Source: Alphaproteobacteria bacterium (GTDB taxonomy: Bacteria; Pseudomonadota; Alphaproteobacteria; ATCC43930; Allostellaceae). Taken from it: a stretch of DNA of 34,225 nucleotides. The translations under genes were made by a program, and so were the position numbers. A model generated the notes under the pieces. It was given only the letters and a program-made list of their open reading frames with translations, was not told the DNA's origin and ran no database searches. Shown here one piece after another: positions 1-7,223 of this stretch (position 1 is its first letter; each line of letters opens with the position of its first letter). The stretch is from positions 1 to 34,225 of the forward strand of contig JADZBA010000199.1 of assembly GCA_020852355.1 (NCBI GenBank). Direction: 5' to 3'.

Positions 1-543
1 GAGGACGTCGATACCCTGGCCACCGAAGATCGTGTCGTGGCCGTCGCCGCCATAGACGAGGTCGTTGCCGAGGTTGCCGTTGACGTGCCAGTCGTCGCCG
101 TCGCCACCGAGGACCGTGTCGTCGTCCTGGCCGCCGCGCACGAAGTCGGCGCCGCCGCCGCCATGGACCACGTCGTCGCCGACGTTGCCGTTGAGCGCGT
201 CGTCTCCGGCCTCGCCTTCCACGATGTCGTCGCCGTCGCCACCCAGAATCAGGTCGTTGCCGTCGCCGCCGGAGATCTCGTCATCGCCGGTGGCGTCGTT
301 CGAGAGGTTCGTGCCGCCGAACAGCAGGTCGGCTCCCGGGCCGCCGCGGATCGTATCGTCGCCGGCGCTGCCCAGGATCAGGTCGTCGCCGGCACCGCCG
401 TCGGCGGTATCGGCATCCGGCCCGAGATCGATCGTGTCGTTGCCGGCCAGTCCGGAGACGGTGTCGGCGCCACCGAGCGCGAAGTACTCGTCGGCGCCGT
501 CGGTGCCGACGAAGAGATCATTGCCGTTCGTGCCGATGGCCAT
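1..543 (-). CDS. RTX (hemolysin-type) calcium-binding repeat protein, N-terminal part
   Basis: This is the first 181 codons of a protein that continues past the left edge of the window. It reads in frame from an ATG at 543, preceded by a GGGAG ribosome site, with no stop down to base 1. Almost the whole visible stretch consists of glycine/aspartate-rich nonapeptide repeats of the GGxGxDxUx type, for example GGDGNDLIL, GEAGDDALN and GGDGDDWHV, which fold into Ca2+-binding beta-rolls in the family. No N-terminal signal peptide is seen, which fits type I secretion, where the signal is C-terminal and lies outside this window. The gene starts 24 bases after the stop of the LTXXQ gene on the same strand, so the two may be co-transcribed. 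The role (adhesin, protease, S-layer or other) cannot be told from repeats alone. Confidence 0.85.
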   Translation of the reverse strand, partial: MAIGTNGNDLFVGTDGADEYFALGGADTVSGLAGNDTIDLGPDADTADGGAGDDLILGSAGDDTIRGGPGADLLFGGTNLSNDATGDDEISGGDGNDLILGGDGDDIVEGEAGDDALNGNVGDDVVHGGGGADFVRGGQDDDTVLGGDGDDWHVNGNLGNDLVYGGDGHDTIFGGQGIDVL

Positions 544-567
544 CGCCACTCTCCCGCCCTGGATGCC

Positions 568-1152
568 TCACATCATTCCCATCGGCCCGACGAGCCGGTC
601 GGCCATCTCCCGCTGCTCCTTCGAGAGCGCCTCGTAGAGCGGCAGGGCGGCCTTCTTCACGCCCTCCATCGCCTGCAGGCGCGAGGTCATCGCCTCAATG
701 TGCCACTGCAGCCGTTCCGGCAGGGTCTCCGGCACGTCGCGCGACCACATCCGCTCGTGCATCGCCTGCATGCCGGCGGCCGCTGCGCGCAGGGCGTCGG
801 CGTAGGCATCGAACAGCGGCTTCTGCGAGGCCGTGATCTTCAGCTCGGTGCGCAGGAACGCCACGCGCCCTTCGATGAAATGCCCCGGGCCGCCCATCAT
901 CATCATGCCGCGGCCGCCGCCGCGCCCGCCCATCATCGGGCCGGGCCGCCCGTCCCAGTCGCCCATCATCCCGGGGCCCCAACCCATCATCGGGCCCGGC
1001 CCCCAGCCCATCATCGAGCCCGGCCCCCAGCCGGGTCCGCGGTCCGCGGGCGGTCCCTGGGGCGGCCGTGGCGACTGGGCGTCGAGCGTCGACACGCCGC
1101 CGAGCGCGAGGAGCGCCACCAACGAAGCCGCGAGAGTCACTGTCCGTCTCAT
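568..1152 (-). CDS. Spy/CpxP-like LTXXQ-motif periplasmic protein, Met/Gly-rich
   Basis: A 194-residue predicted exported protein. The start at 1152 is chosen because a strong GGGAGGTGA ribosome site lies just upstream and a signal peptide follows directly (MRR, a hydrophobic stretch, then cleavage near LDA-Q at residue 25). Residues about 38-90 are a low-complexity region with repeated GPxMMGWGPG units and a run of four methionines. The C-terminal half is helical and carries two degenerate LTXXQ signatures, ITASQ at 106-110 and LSKEQ at 176-180, as in the Spy/CpxP envelope-stress chaperone family. The methionine-rich segment resembles metal (copper or silver) binding regions, but this is inference. 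It is divergent from the amino acid transport operon and upstream of the RTX gene. Confidence 0.8.
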   Translation of the reverse strand: MRRTVTLAASLVALLALGGVSTLDAQSPRPPQGPPADRGPGWGPGSMMGWGPGPMMGWGPGMMGDWDGRPGPMMGGRGGGRGMMMMGGPGHFIEGRVAFLRTELKITASQKPLFDAYADALRAAAAGMQAMHERMWSRDVPETLPERLQWHIEAMTSRLQAMEGVKKAALPLYEALSKEQREMADRLVGPMGMM

Positions 1153-1241
1153 GAGCGTCACCTCCCGATGATGCATGTTCGCGCCGATCCGCAGCGGCGC
1201 GCATTGCGCTGGATCAACCCGCTCGCACGCCCGCAAGGCCA

Positions 1242-1288
1242 TTGCGGATACCGGAGTGGGGAAACTAGTATCAGTGTTAGACGCGTCT
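1242..1288 (+). promoter_or_regulatory. Candidate promoter and palindrome upstream of the amino acid uptake operon
   Basis: TTGCGG at 1242-1247 and TAGTAT at 1266-1271, with an 18-base spacer, resemble a sigma-70 promoter reading toward the binding-protein gene at 1392. A perfect 10-bp palindrome, AGACGCGTCT (1279-1288), sits about where transcription would start and could be an operator. Each hexamer matches the consensus in only four of six positions, so this is tentative. Confidence 0.35.
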
Positions 1289-1391
1289 TCGCGAAGCGGG
1301 CGGCGGAGACGAGCCGGCGCGGGCGGTTTCGAGCGACCGGACCGGCGCCCGGCGCAGGGCATCCACCCGCGGTCACGGCAGGGAGAACGGC

Positions 1392-2423
1392 ATGAAAGCG
1401 GCAACTTTCCTGGCGGCGCTGGCGCTGGGAGCGGTATCCCTCGCGGCCGGTGCCGCCGTCGCGGCCGACGGCCCGACGCTGGCGGCGGTCAAGCAGCGCG
1501 GCCACCTGATGTGCGGCGGCGACGGGACGCGGCCGGGCATCTCCGCCCCCGACGCCAAGGGCGAGTGGGGCGGCTTCGACGTCGACTTCTGCCGCGTCGT
1601 CGCGGCGGCGATCTTCGGGGATCCCACGAAGGTCCGCTTCATCGCGCTGACGACGGTGCAGCGCTTCCCGTCGCTGCAGTCGGGCGAGATCGACGTGCTG
1701 TCGCGCTCGACGACGCACAACCTGACGCGCGATGCCGCCCTCGGCTTCGACTTCTCGCCGATCACCATGTACGCGCACACGGCGCTGATGGTGCACAAGG
1801 ACCTCGGCGTGAAGGCCGGCAAGGAACTCGACGGCGCATCGGTGTGCGTGCCGCCGGGGACCTCGATCGAGCGCAACATCGCGGACTTCTGGCAGCAGAA
1901 CAACATCAAGTACAAGCCGGTGGTCATCGACAACCAGAAGGAGCTGAACGAGACCTACCTGGCGCACCGCTGCGACGTCATCGCCAACTTCCTGCCCGGC
2001 CTCGCCACCATCCGCGCCTACCAGGCGGCCAAGCCCGAGGACCACGTCATCCTGCCCGACGTGCTGCTGAAGGAGCCGCTGGCGATCACCTTCCGGCAGG
2101 GCGATGCGCAGTGGAAGGACATCGTGAGCTGGTCGGTCTATGCGACGTTCGAGGCGGAGGAGAAGGGTCTCACCTCGAAGAACGTCGACGCGGCCCTGAA
2201 GAGCAAGGACCCGGAGATCCAGCGCCTCCTCGGCGTCACGGCGGACCTCGGCGAGAAGCTCGGCCTGCCCAAGGACTTCGTCTACCAGATCGTCAAGAAG
2301 GTCGGGAACTACGAGGAGATCTGGGAGAAGAACGTCGGCAAGGACGCGCCCCTCAAGCTCGACCGCGGCCTCAACAAGCTGTGGCGCGACGGCGGCGTGC
2401 TGTACTCGCCGCCTTTCCAGTAG
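1392..2423 (+). CDS. aapJ: General L-amino acid ABC transporter, periplasmic substrate-binding protein (AapJ/BztA-like)
   Basis: A 343-residue periplasmic binding protein, close to the usual AapJ length. It begins with a signal peptide (MKAATFLAALALGAVSLAAG, cleavage near AVAA-DG). The mature part opens with TLAAVKQRGHLMCGG and has a PBP-II (family 3) fold signature, GEWGGFDVDFCRVVAAAIFG, then SGEIDVLSRSTTHN. It should capture polar or general L-amino acids and deliver them to the two permeases that follow. The ATG at 1392 has a GGGAGA site upstream. It is the first gene of a plus-strand operon and is separated from the first permease by a 127-base gap containing a strong hairpin. Substrate range cannot be fixed from sequence alone; glutamate, aspartate and broad-range uptake are all plausible. 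Confidence 0.9.
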   Translation: MKAATFLAALALGAVSLAAGAAVAADGPTLAAVKQRGHLMCGGDGTRPGISAPDAKGEWGGFDVDFCRVVAAAIFGDPTKVRFIALTTVQRFPSLQSGEIDVLSRSTTHNLTRDAALGFDFSPITMYAHTALMVHKDLGVKAGKELDGASVCVPPGTSIERNIADFWQQNNIKYKPVVIDNQKELNETYLAHRCDVIANFLPGLATIRAYQAAKPEDHVILPDVLLKEPLAITFRQGDAQWKDIVSWSVYATFEAEEKGLTSKNVDAALKSKDPEIQRLLGVTADLGEKLGLPKDFVYQIVKKVGNYEEIWEKNVGKDAPLKLDRGLNKLWRDGGVLYSPPFQ

Positions 2424-2433
2424 GAGGTACCGC

Positions 2434-2471
2434 GCCGCCGTCGGCCGCCCGATCGAACGGGCGCCGGCGGC
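2434..2471 (+). promoter_or_regulatory. Intercistronic GC-rich stem-loop between binding-protein and permease genes
   Basis: The stem has a lower 7-bp helix (GCCGCCG with CGGCGGC), an internal loop, and an upper 6-bp helix (CGCCCG with CGGGCG) closed by ATCGAA. There is no T-run, so it is not a standard intrinsic terminator. Such hairpins between a binding protein and its permeases often protect the upstream mRNA and lower downstream expression; that role here is inferred. Confidence 0.45.
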
Positions 2472-2550
2472 GCGCGCGCCGATGACCGGCGTGCCGGCGA
2501 ACCGGATGTGAAGCGCCCCACGGCCCGGCGTTCGGAGGTCAGGACGGACG

Positions 2551-3729
2551 ATGGTTGAAGCCGAGGCGCGCCGGCTGGTCCCGCGGGCGCTTTCGTTGGA
2601 CAACGAGACCGTCCGTGCGGTCGTCCTCCAGGTCGCCACCGCGGCGGCGATCGTCGCGGCGCTCTACCTCCTGGGGACGAACGCCGCGCACAACATGGCG
2701 CGCCAGGGCATCGTCTCGGGGTTCGGCTTCCTGTCGCAGGAAGCGGGATACGACGTCGGAGAATCCTGGATCGCCCATTCCGCCCGCTCGACCTATGCCC
2801 GCACCCTGGTCGTCGGGCTGCTCAACACCCTCTACGTCTCCGCGGTCGCCATCGTGCTGGCGACCGTGCTGGGCGTCCTGGTGGGGATCGCGCGGGTCTC
2901 GCCCAACTGGCTGCTGCGCAAGGTGAGCGCGGGCTATGTCGAGATCTTCCGGAACACGCCGCTGCTGCTGCAGATCGTCTTCTGGTACACGGTCATGCGC
3001 CAGCTCCCGCCGCCGCGCCGGGCGCTGCAGCCGATCGAGGGCGTCTTCCTTTCCAACCGGGGCTTCACCCACCCGGTCCCGACCTGGGACCCCGCGCACG
3101 GCTGGATGCTGGCCGCGGCGGCGATCGGCATCGGGGCCGCGATCGCCTACCGCCGCGCCGCGCGCCGGCACCACGAACGCACCGGCCGGCGCTGGCCCGT
3201 GCTGTGGCCGACGGCCGCCCTGGTGGTCGGGCTGCCGGCGCTGGCCTGGCTCGCCGGCGGCAGCCCGATCGGACTCGACGTGCCGCGCATGCGCGCCTTC
3301 AACTTCCAGGGCGGTACCACGCACAGCCCCGAGCTGGTGGCGTTGCTGATCGCCCTCGTCGCCTACATCGGCGCCTTCATCGGCGAGATCGTCCGCTTCG
3401 GCATCCAGGCCGTCGGCTCGGGGCAGCGCGAGGCGGCGCGCGCGCTCGGCCTGCGCGACGGCCACGCCCTGCGCCTCGTCGTGCTGCCGCAGGCCCTGCG
3501 GATCATCGTGCCGCCGCTGACCAGCCAGTATCTCAACCTCGTCAAGGACAGCTCGCTCGCTGTCTGGATCGGCTATCCCGACTTCGTCTCGGTCACCAAC
3601 ACGGCGATCAACCAGACGGGCCAGGCGGTCGAGGGCATCTTCCTGATGATGCTGGTCTATCTGTCGATCAGCCTGTCCATCTCGCTGTTCATGAACTGGT
3701 ACAACCGCCGGATCGGCTATCGCCGATGA
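2551..3729 (+). CDS. aapQ: General L-amino acid ABC transporter, permease (AapQ/BztB-like)
   Basis: A 392-residue polytopic inner-membrane protein of the HisMQ family. One hydrophobic segment lies near the N-terminus (residues about 25-45), followed by a large insertion before the main transmembrane block, as in AapQ. The ABC-permease EAA loop that docks the ATPase is clear near the C-terminus (EAARALGLRDGHALRLVVLP), followed by QYLNLVKDSSLAVWIGYPD. The ATG at 2551 has GGAGGTC upstream. The stop overlaps the start of the second permease by four bases (ATGA), so the two subunits are translationally coupled. They should form a heterodimeric channel, but the EAA loop implies a partner ATPase that is not encoded in this window. 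Confidence 0.9.
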   Translation: MVEAEARRLVPRALSLDNETVRAVVLQVATAAAIVAALYLLGTNAAHNMARQGIVSGFGFLSQEAGYDVGESWIAHSARSTYARTLVVGLLNTLYVSAVAIVLATVLGVLVGIARVSPNWLLRKVSAGYVEIFRNTPLLLQIVFWYTVMRQLPPPRRALQPIEGVFLSNRGFTHPVPTWDPAHGWMLAAAAIGIGAAIAYRRAARRHHERTGRRWPVLWPTAALVVGLPALAWLAGGSPIGLDVPRMRAFNFQGGTTHSPELVALLIALVAYIGAFIGEIVRFGIQAVGSGQREAARALGLRDGHALRLVVLPQALRIIVPPLTSQYLNLVKDSSLAVWIGYPDFVSVTNTAINQTGQAVEGIFLMMLVYLSISLSISLFMNWYNRRIGYRR

Positions 3730-4829
3730 CCGGCGGGCTCCCCATGGCCGCGCCGGCGCAGCGTCCGCCGCTGGACCGCGTCGGCGCCCTGCGCTGGCTT
3801 CGGGTCAACCTGTTCAGCGGCCCCCTCAACACGCTTCTCACGCTCGTCACCTTCGGCGCCATCGCGCTCGTCGTGCCCGCCGTCCTGCGCTGGGCGGTCG
3901 TCGACGCGGTGTGGCGGTCGGCCGACCCGGCGGTGTGCCGCGCCGCCGCCGGCGCCTGCTGGGCCGTCGTCGCCGAGAAGCATCGGCTGATGCTGTTCGG
4001 CCTCTACCCTCACGCCGAGCACTGGCGGCCGGTGGCGGCCACCGTCCTCTATGTCGCCGCCGTCGCGCTCACCTGCTGGCCCGGCTCCTGGCGGCGCATC
4101 GTGCTGGTGCCGTTGTGGACCGTGACGGTCGCCGTCTTTCTCGTGCTGATGCTGGGCGGCGCCCTCGGCCTGTCGCTGGTCGAGACGCGGGAGTGGGGCG
4201 GACTGCCGCTGACGGTGGTGGTCTTCACCGCAACCGTGATGATGGCGCTGCCGCTGGGGATCATCCTGGCGCTCGGCCGCCGCTCGCGGCTGCCGCTGAT
4301 CCGCACGGCCGCGATCGGCCTGATCGAGATCGTCCGCGGCGTCCCGCTGGTGACCGTTCTGTTCTGCGCCGCCGTGGTGTTCCCGCTGTTCCTGCCGCCG
4401 GGCTGGGACGTCGACAAGCTGGTGCGCGTCCTGGTGGCGATGGGAATCTTCTACGGCTGCTACTTCGCGGAGGTCATCCGCGGCGGGTTGCAGGCGATCC
4501 CCAAGGGCCAGCACGAGGCGGCCGCCTCGCTCGGCCTGTCCTACTGGCAGTCGACGCGCAAGATCGTGCTGCCGCAGGCGCTGCGCGTCGTCATCCCGGG
4601 CCTGATGAACCATGTGATCTCGGTCTTCAAGAACTCGACCCTGGTCATCGTCGTCGGGCTGTTCGACATGCTCTACGCCACGACCGCCGCGATCGCCGAC
4701 CCGCTTTGGATCGCCTTCTACACGGAGGGCTATCTCTTCGTGGGGGCGATCTACTTCCTCGGCTGCTGGGCGATGTCGCGCTACAGCCAGTTCATCGAGC
4801 GCCGCCTCGCCCGCGGCCGCAGCTACTGA
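3726..4829 (+). CDS. aapM: General L-amino acid ABC transporter, permease (AapM/BztC-like)
   Basis: A 367-residue HisMQ-family inner-membrane permease. The start at 3726 is chosen because it overlaps the aapQ stop by ATGA; a second ATG lies at 3744. The N-terminus (RWLRVNLFSGPLNTLLT) is characteristic of AapM. After several membrane segments comes the conserved TVVVFTATVMMALPLGIILALG region. The EAA loop, EAAASLGLSYWQSTRKIVLP, is followed by the HVISVFKNSTLVIVVG helix. It should pair with AapQ. In the usual operon the ATPase AapP follows directly. Here the next gene, 28 bases on, is an FAD oxidoreductase, so the ATPase must come from elsewhere in the genome. Confidence 0.9.
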   Translation: MTGGLPMAAPAQRPPLDRVGALRWLRVNLFSGPLNTLLTLVTFGAIALVVPAVLRWAVVDAVWRSADPAVCRAAAGACWAVVAEKHRLMLFGLYPHAEHWRPVAATVLYVAAVALTCWPGSWRRIVLVPLWTVTVAVFLVLMLGGALGLSLVETREWGGLPLTVVVFTATVMMALPLGIILALGRRSRLPLIRTAAIGLIEIVRGVPLVTVLFCAAVVFPLFLPPGWDVDKLVRVLVAMGIFYGCYFAEVIRGGLQAIPKGQHEAAASLGLSYWQSTRKIVLPQALRVVIPGLMNHVISVFKNSTLVIVVGLFDMLYATTAAIADPLWIAFYTEGYLFVGAIYFLGCWAMSRYSQFIERRLARGRSY

Positions 4830-4857
4830 TCCGCCCACCGGAAAGGTTCCCCCCGCG

Positions 4858-6219
4858 ATGATCAGCCCGCCCCCGGTCGGTCCCACCCCGATCGGCAGCC
4901 ATGCGCCGGCCGCCGACGACACGCCGCTTCCCGCCGCCTACCAGCAGGTGGCGCCGCCGCCGCTCGGCGCGCCCATGCTCGACGGGCGCGTCGTCGCCGA
5001 CGTCGCCGTCGTCGGCGCCGGCTACACGGGCCTGTCGACGGCGCTCCATCTCGCCGAGCGCGGCGTCCGGGCGGTGGTCGTCGAGGCGCGGGAGGTCGGC
5101 TGGGGTGGCTCCGGGCGCGCCTTCGGGCAGGTCGTGCCCTACGCCAAGCATGGGCAGGACCACATCCTCGCGCATTTCGGGCCGGAACGCGGCGAGCGCA
5201 TCATCGCCATGCTCGGCGACGGCCCCGACACGGTGTTCGGCCTCATCGAAAAGCACGCCATCGCGTGCGAGGCGGTCCGCGCGGGGCTGCTCTTCGCCGC
5301 GCACACCGCCGCCAACGCCGGCGTGCTGGAGCGCCGCGCCCGCTTCTGGCAGGAGCGCGGAGCGCCCACCTCCTTCCTCGATCGCGACGCGACCGAGGCG
5401 CTGACCGGCAGCCGCTTCTACCCGGCGGCCCTGCTCGACCGCCGCGGCGGCACCCTCAACCCGCTCGGCTATGCGCGCGGACTCGCCCATGCCGCCGTCG
5501 CCGCCGGCGCGCGGATCTACGAGCTCAGCCCGGCGACCGCGCTGCGCCCCCGTGCCGGCGGCTGGGAGGTGGCGGCCGGGAAGGGAACGGTGGAGGCCGA
5601 GCAGGTCGTGCTCGCGACCGACGCCTACACCGACGCCCTGTGGCCCGGCCTGGCCCGCTCGCTGATCCCGCTGCGCGCCTACCATCTCGTCAGCGCGCCG
5701 CTCACCGGCAACCTGCAGCGCGCGGTCCTGCCCGGCCGCCAGTCCCTGACGGACACGCGCCATCTCTATTCGGGCATCCGCATGCGGCCGGACGGGCGCA
5801 TCCATATCGGCGTCGACGGGCCGGCCTTCCGCAACGGCGCCCACCCCTACCGGCACAAGGCCACGCAGCGCATCGCCAGGCTGTTCCCGGCGCTGGCCGA
5901 CATCCGCTGGGAGGACGAGGTGGCGGGCTGGGTCGGGATGACGGCCGACCAGTACCCGCACATCCACAGCCTGGCGCCGGGCATGTGGGCCGGCATCGGC
6001 CTCAACGGCCGCGGCATCGCCTTCGGCACGCTGCTCGGCCGCGAGCTGGCCCTGCGTCTCCTCGGCCGGCCGGAGCAGGAGCTGGCGATGCCGGTCACCC
6101 CCCTGCGGCCGATCGCGGTACGGCCGTTCGCACGCCCGCTGGTCGGCAGCCTGATGCAGCTCTATCGCGTCGTCGACGGCATCGCGCTGCGCGGCGCCTA
6201 CCTGAGGAACGGCCGATGA
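4858..6219 (+). CDS. FAD-dependent oxidoreductase, DAO family (PuuB/amino acid oxidase-like)
   Basis: A 453-residue flavoenzyme. After a proline-rich leader (residues 1-45) it has the dinucleotide-binding motif VVGAGYTGLSTALHLAERG (GAGYTG at 53-58) and the E of VVVEAREVG that contacts the FAD ribose. The segment GWGGSGRAFGQVVPYAKH follows the pattern of gamma-glutamylputrescine oxidase and related amino acid or amine oxidases. The C-terminal flavin-closing segment is MWAGIGLNGRGIAFGTLLGRELA. It should oxidise an amine or amino acid to an imine. It sits 28 bases after aapM and overlaps the next gene by ATGA, so it probably acts on the solute imported by this operon. The exact substrate is unknown. 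Confidence 0.85.
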   Translation: MISPPPVGPTPIGSHAPAADDTPLPAAYQQVAPPPLGAPMLDGRVVADVAVVGAGYTGLSTALHLAERGVRAVVVEAREVGWGGSGRAFGQVVPYAKHGQDHILAHFGPERGERIIAMLGDGPDTVFGLIEKHAIACEAVRAGLLFAAHTAANAGVLERRARFWQERGAPTSFLDRDATEALTGSRFYPAALLDRRGGTLNPLGYARGLAHAAVAAGARIYELSPATALRPRAGGWEVAAGKGTVEAEQVVLATDAYTDALWPGLARSLIPLRAYHLVSAPLTGNLQRAVLPGRQSLTDTRHLYSGIRMRPDGRIHIGVDGPAFRNGAHPYRHKATQRIARLFPALADIRWEDEVAGWVGMTADQYPHIHSLAPGMWAGIGLNGRGIAFGTLLGRELALRLLGRPEQELAMPVTPLRPIAVRPFARPLVGSLMQLYRVVDGIALRGAYLRNGR

Positions 6220-7223
6220 GCGTCGTCATGAGCGTGGCCGAGCTGACCGATCTCGTCGCCGCCGTCCTCGCCCGCCACGGGCTGGCGGCGGAGGCCGCGC
6301 GCTCGGTCGCCGGCGTCGTCGCGGCGGCGGAGCGCGACGGCAGCCGCAGCCATGGGCTCTTCCGCCTGCCTGGCTATGTCGCGACGCTGAAGAGCGGCTG
6401 GATCGACGGCGGCGCGGTGCCGGTGGTGAGCGACGCGGCGCCCGGCCTCGTCGCCGTCGACGCCGCCAACGGCTTCGCCCAGCCGGCGCTGGCGGCCGGT
6501 GCGCCGCTGCTGCGCGCCAAGGCGCGCGGCCAGGGCATCGCCGCGCTGGCGATCCGCAACTCGCACCACTTCGCCGCCCTCTGGCCCGATGTCGAGCCGT
6601 TCGCGGAGGAGGGGTTCGTCGCGATGGCCTTCGTCAACGCGCGCAGCCGGGTGGCGCCCTGGGGCGCCCGGAAGAAGTTCCTCGGCACCAACCCGATGGC
6701 GTTCGCCTGCCCGCGCCCCGACGGCCCGCCGCTGGTCTGGGACCAGGCCTCCAGCGTCGTCGCCCAGGGCGAGGTGCTGCTCGCCGCCCGCGAGGGGCAC
6801 GCGCTCGCCGACGGCATCGGCCTCGACGCCGAGGGCGATCCGACGAACGATCCCAAGGCCGTGCTCGAAGGCGGGGCGATGCTGCCCTTCGGCGGCCACA
6901 AAGGCTCGGGGATCGCCTTCATGGTGGAGATCATGGCCGCCGCCGTCACCGGCGGCCGCTTCGGCTTCGAGGATCGCTCGGCCGCCTTTCCCGGCGCGCA
7001 GACGTCGAACGCCGGGGAATGCGTAATCCTCGTCGACCCGGCGCGGGCGGGCGGCGCCGACGTGGGCGTGCGCCTCGGCGGCCTGTTCGCGGGGCTGGCC
7101 GGCGCCGGGGTGCCGCGCCTGCCGGGCGACGCCCGCTACGCCCGCCGGCGCAGGTCGCTCGCCGAGGGGATCACGATCCCGCAGGAGACCTGGGACACCG
7201 TGCAGCGGCTGCTGGCGGGCTGA
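6216..7223 (+). CDS. Malate/L-lactate dehydrogenase family oxidoreductase (DpkA-like ketimine reductase candidate)
   Basis: A 335-residue NAD(P)H-dependent enzyme of the Ldh2/YlbC/ComC family, close to the usual size. Key family motifs are present: SHG at 45-47, NSHHF at 115-119, GTNPMAFACPRPDGPPLVWDQA, the segment DAEGDPTNDP, and LPFGGHKGSGIAFMVEIM. Members reduce 2-oxoacids or cyclic imino acids such as piperideine-2-carboxylate and pyrroline-2-carboxylate. Next to an FAD amino acid oxidase and an amino acid transporter, the cyclic imine role is attractive, but this is inference. The ATG at 6216 overlaps the preceding stop by ATGA and has GAGGAAC upstream; an in-frame ATG at 6228 is an alternative. 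Its last 88 bases overlap the convergent PhzF gene. Confidence 0.85.
   Translation: MSVVMSVAELTDLVAAVLARHGLAAEAARSVAGVVAAAERDGSRSHGLFRLPGYVATLKSGWIDGGAVPVVSDAAPGLVAVDAANGFAQPALAAGAPLLRAKARGQGIAALAIRNSHHFAALWPDVEPFAEEGFVAMAFVNARSRVAPWGARKKFLGTNPMAFACPRPDGPPLVWDQASSVVAQGEVLLAAREGHALADGIGLDAEGDPTNDPKAVLEGGAMLPFGGHKGSGIAFMVEIMAAAVTGGRFGFEDRSAAFPGAQTSNAGECVILVDPARAGGADVGVRLGGLFAGLAGAGVPRLPGDARYARRRRSLAEGITIPQETWDTVQRLLAG

Noticed and set aside
1-543. Regularly spaced short repeats resembling a CRISPR array
   Set aside because: The periodicity is 9 codons of degenerate coding repeats (RTX), not identical direct repeats with unique spacers.
1259-1287. A GGAAA...CGTC pair resembling an EcfG promoter before aapJ
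   Set aside because: Both elements deviate from GGAAC and CGTT and the spacing is off, so the sigma-70-like pair was preferred.
37-1395. A 452-codon open frame on the plus strand
   Set aside because: It runs antisense to the RTX repeats and the LTXXQ gene; its valine-rich periodicity is just the complement of the RTX repeats.
1158-2639. A 493-codon open frame on the minus strand
   Set aside because: Antisense to the binding-protein gene aapJ, which has a signal peptide, ribosome site and family motifs on the plus strand.
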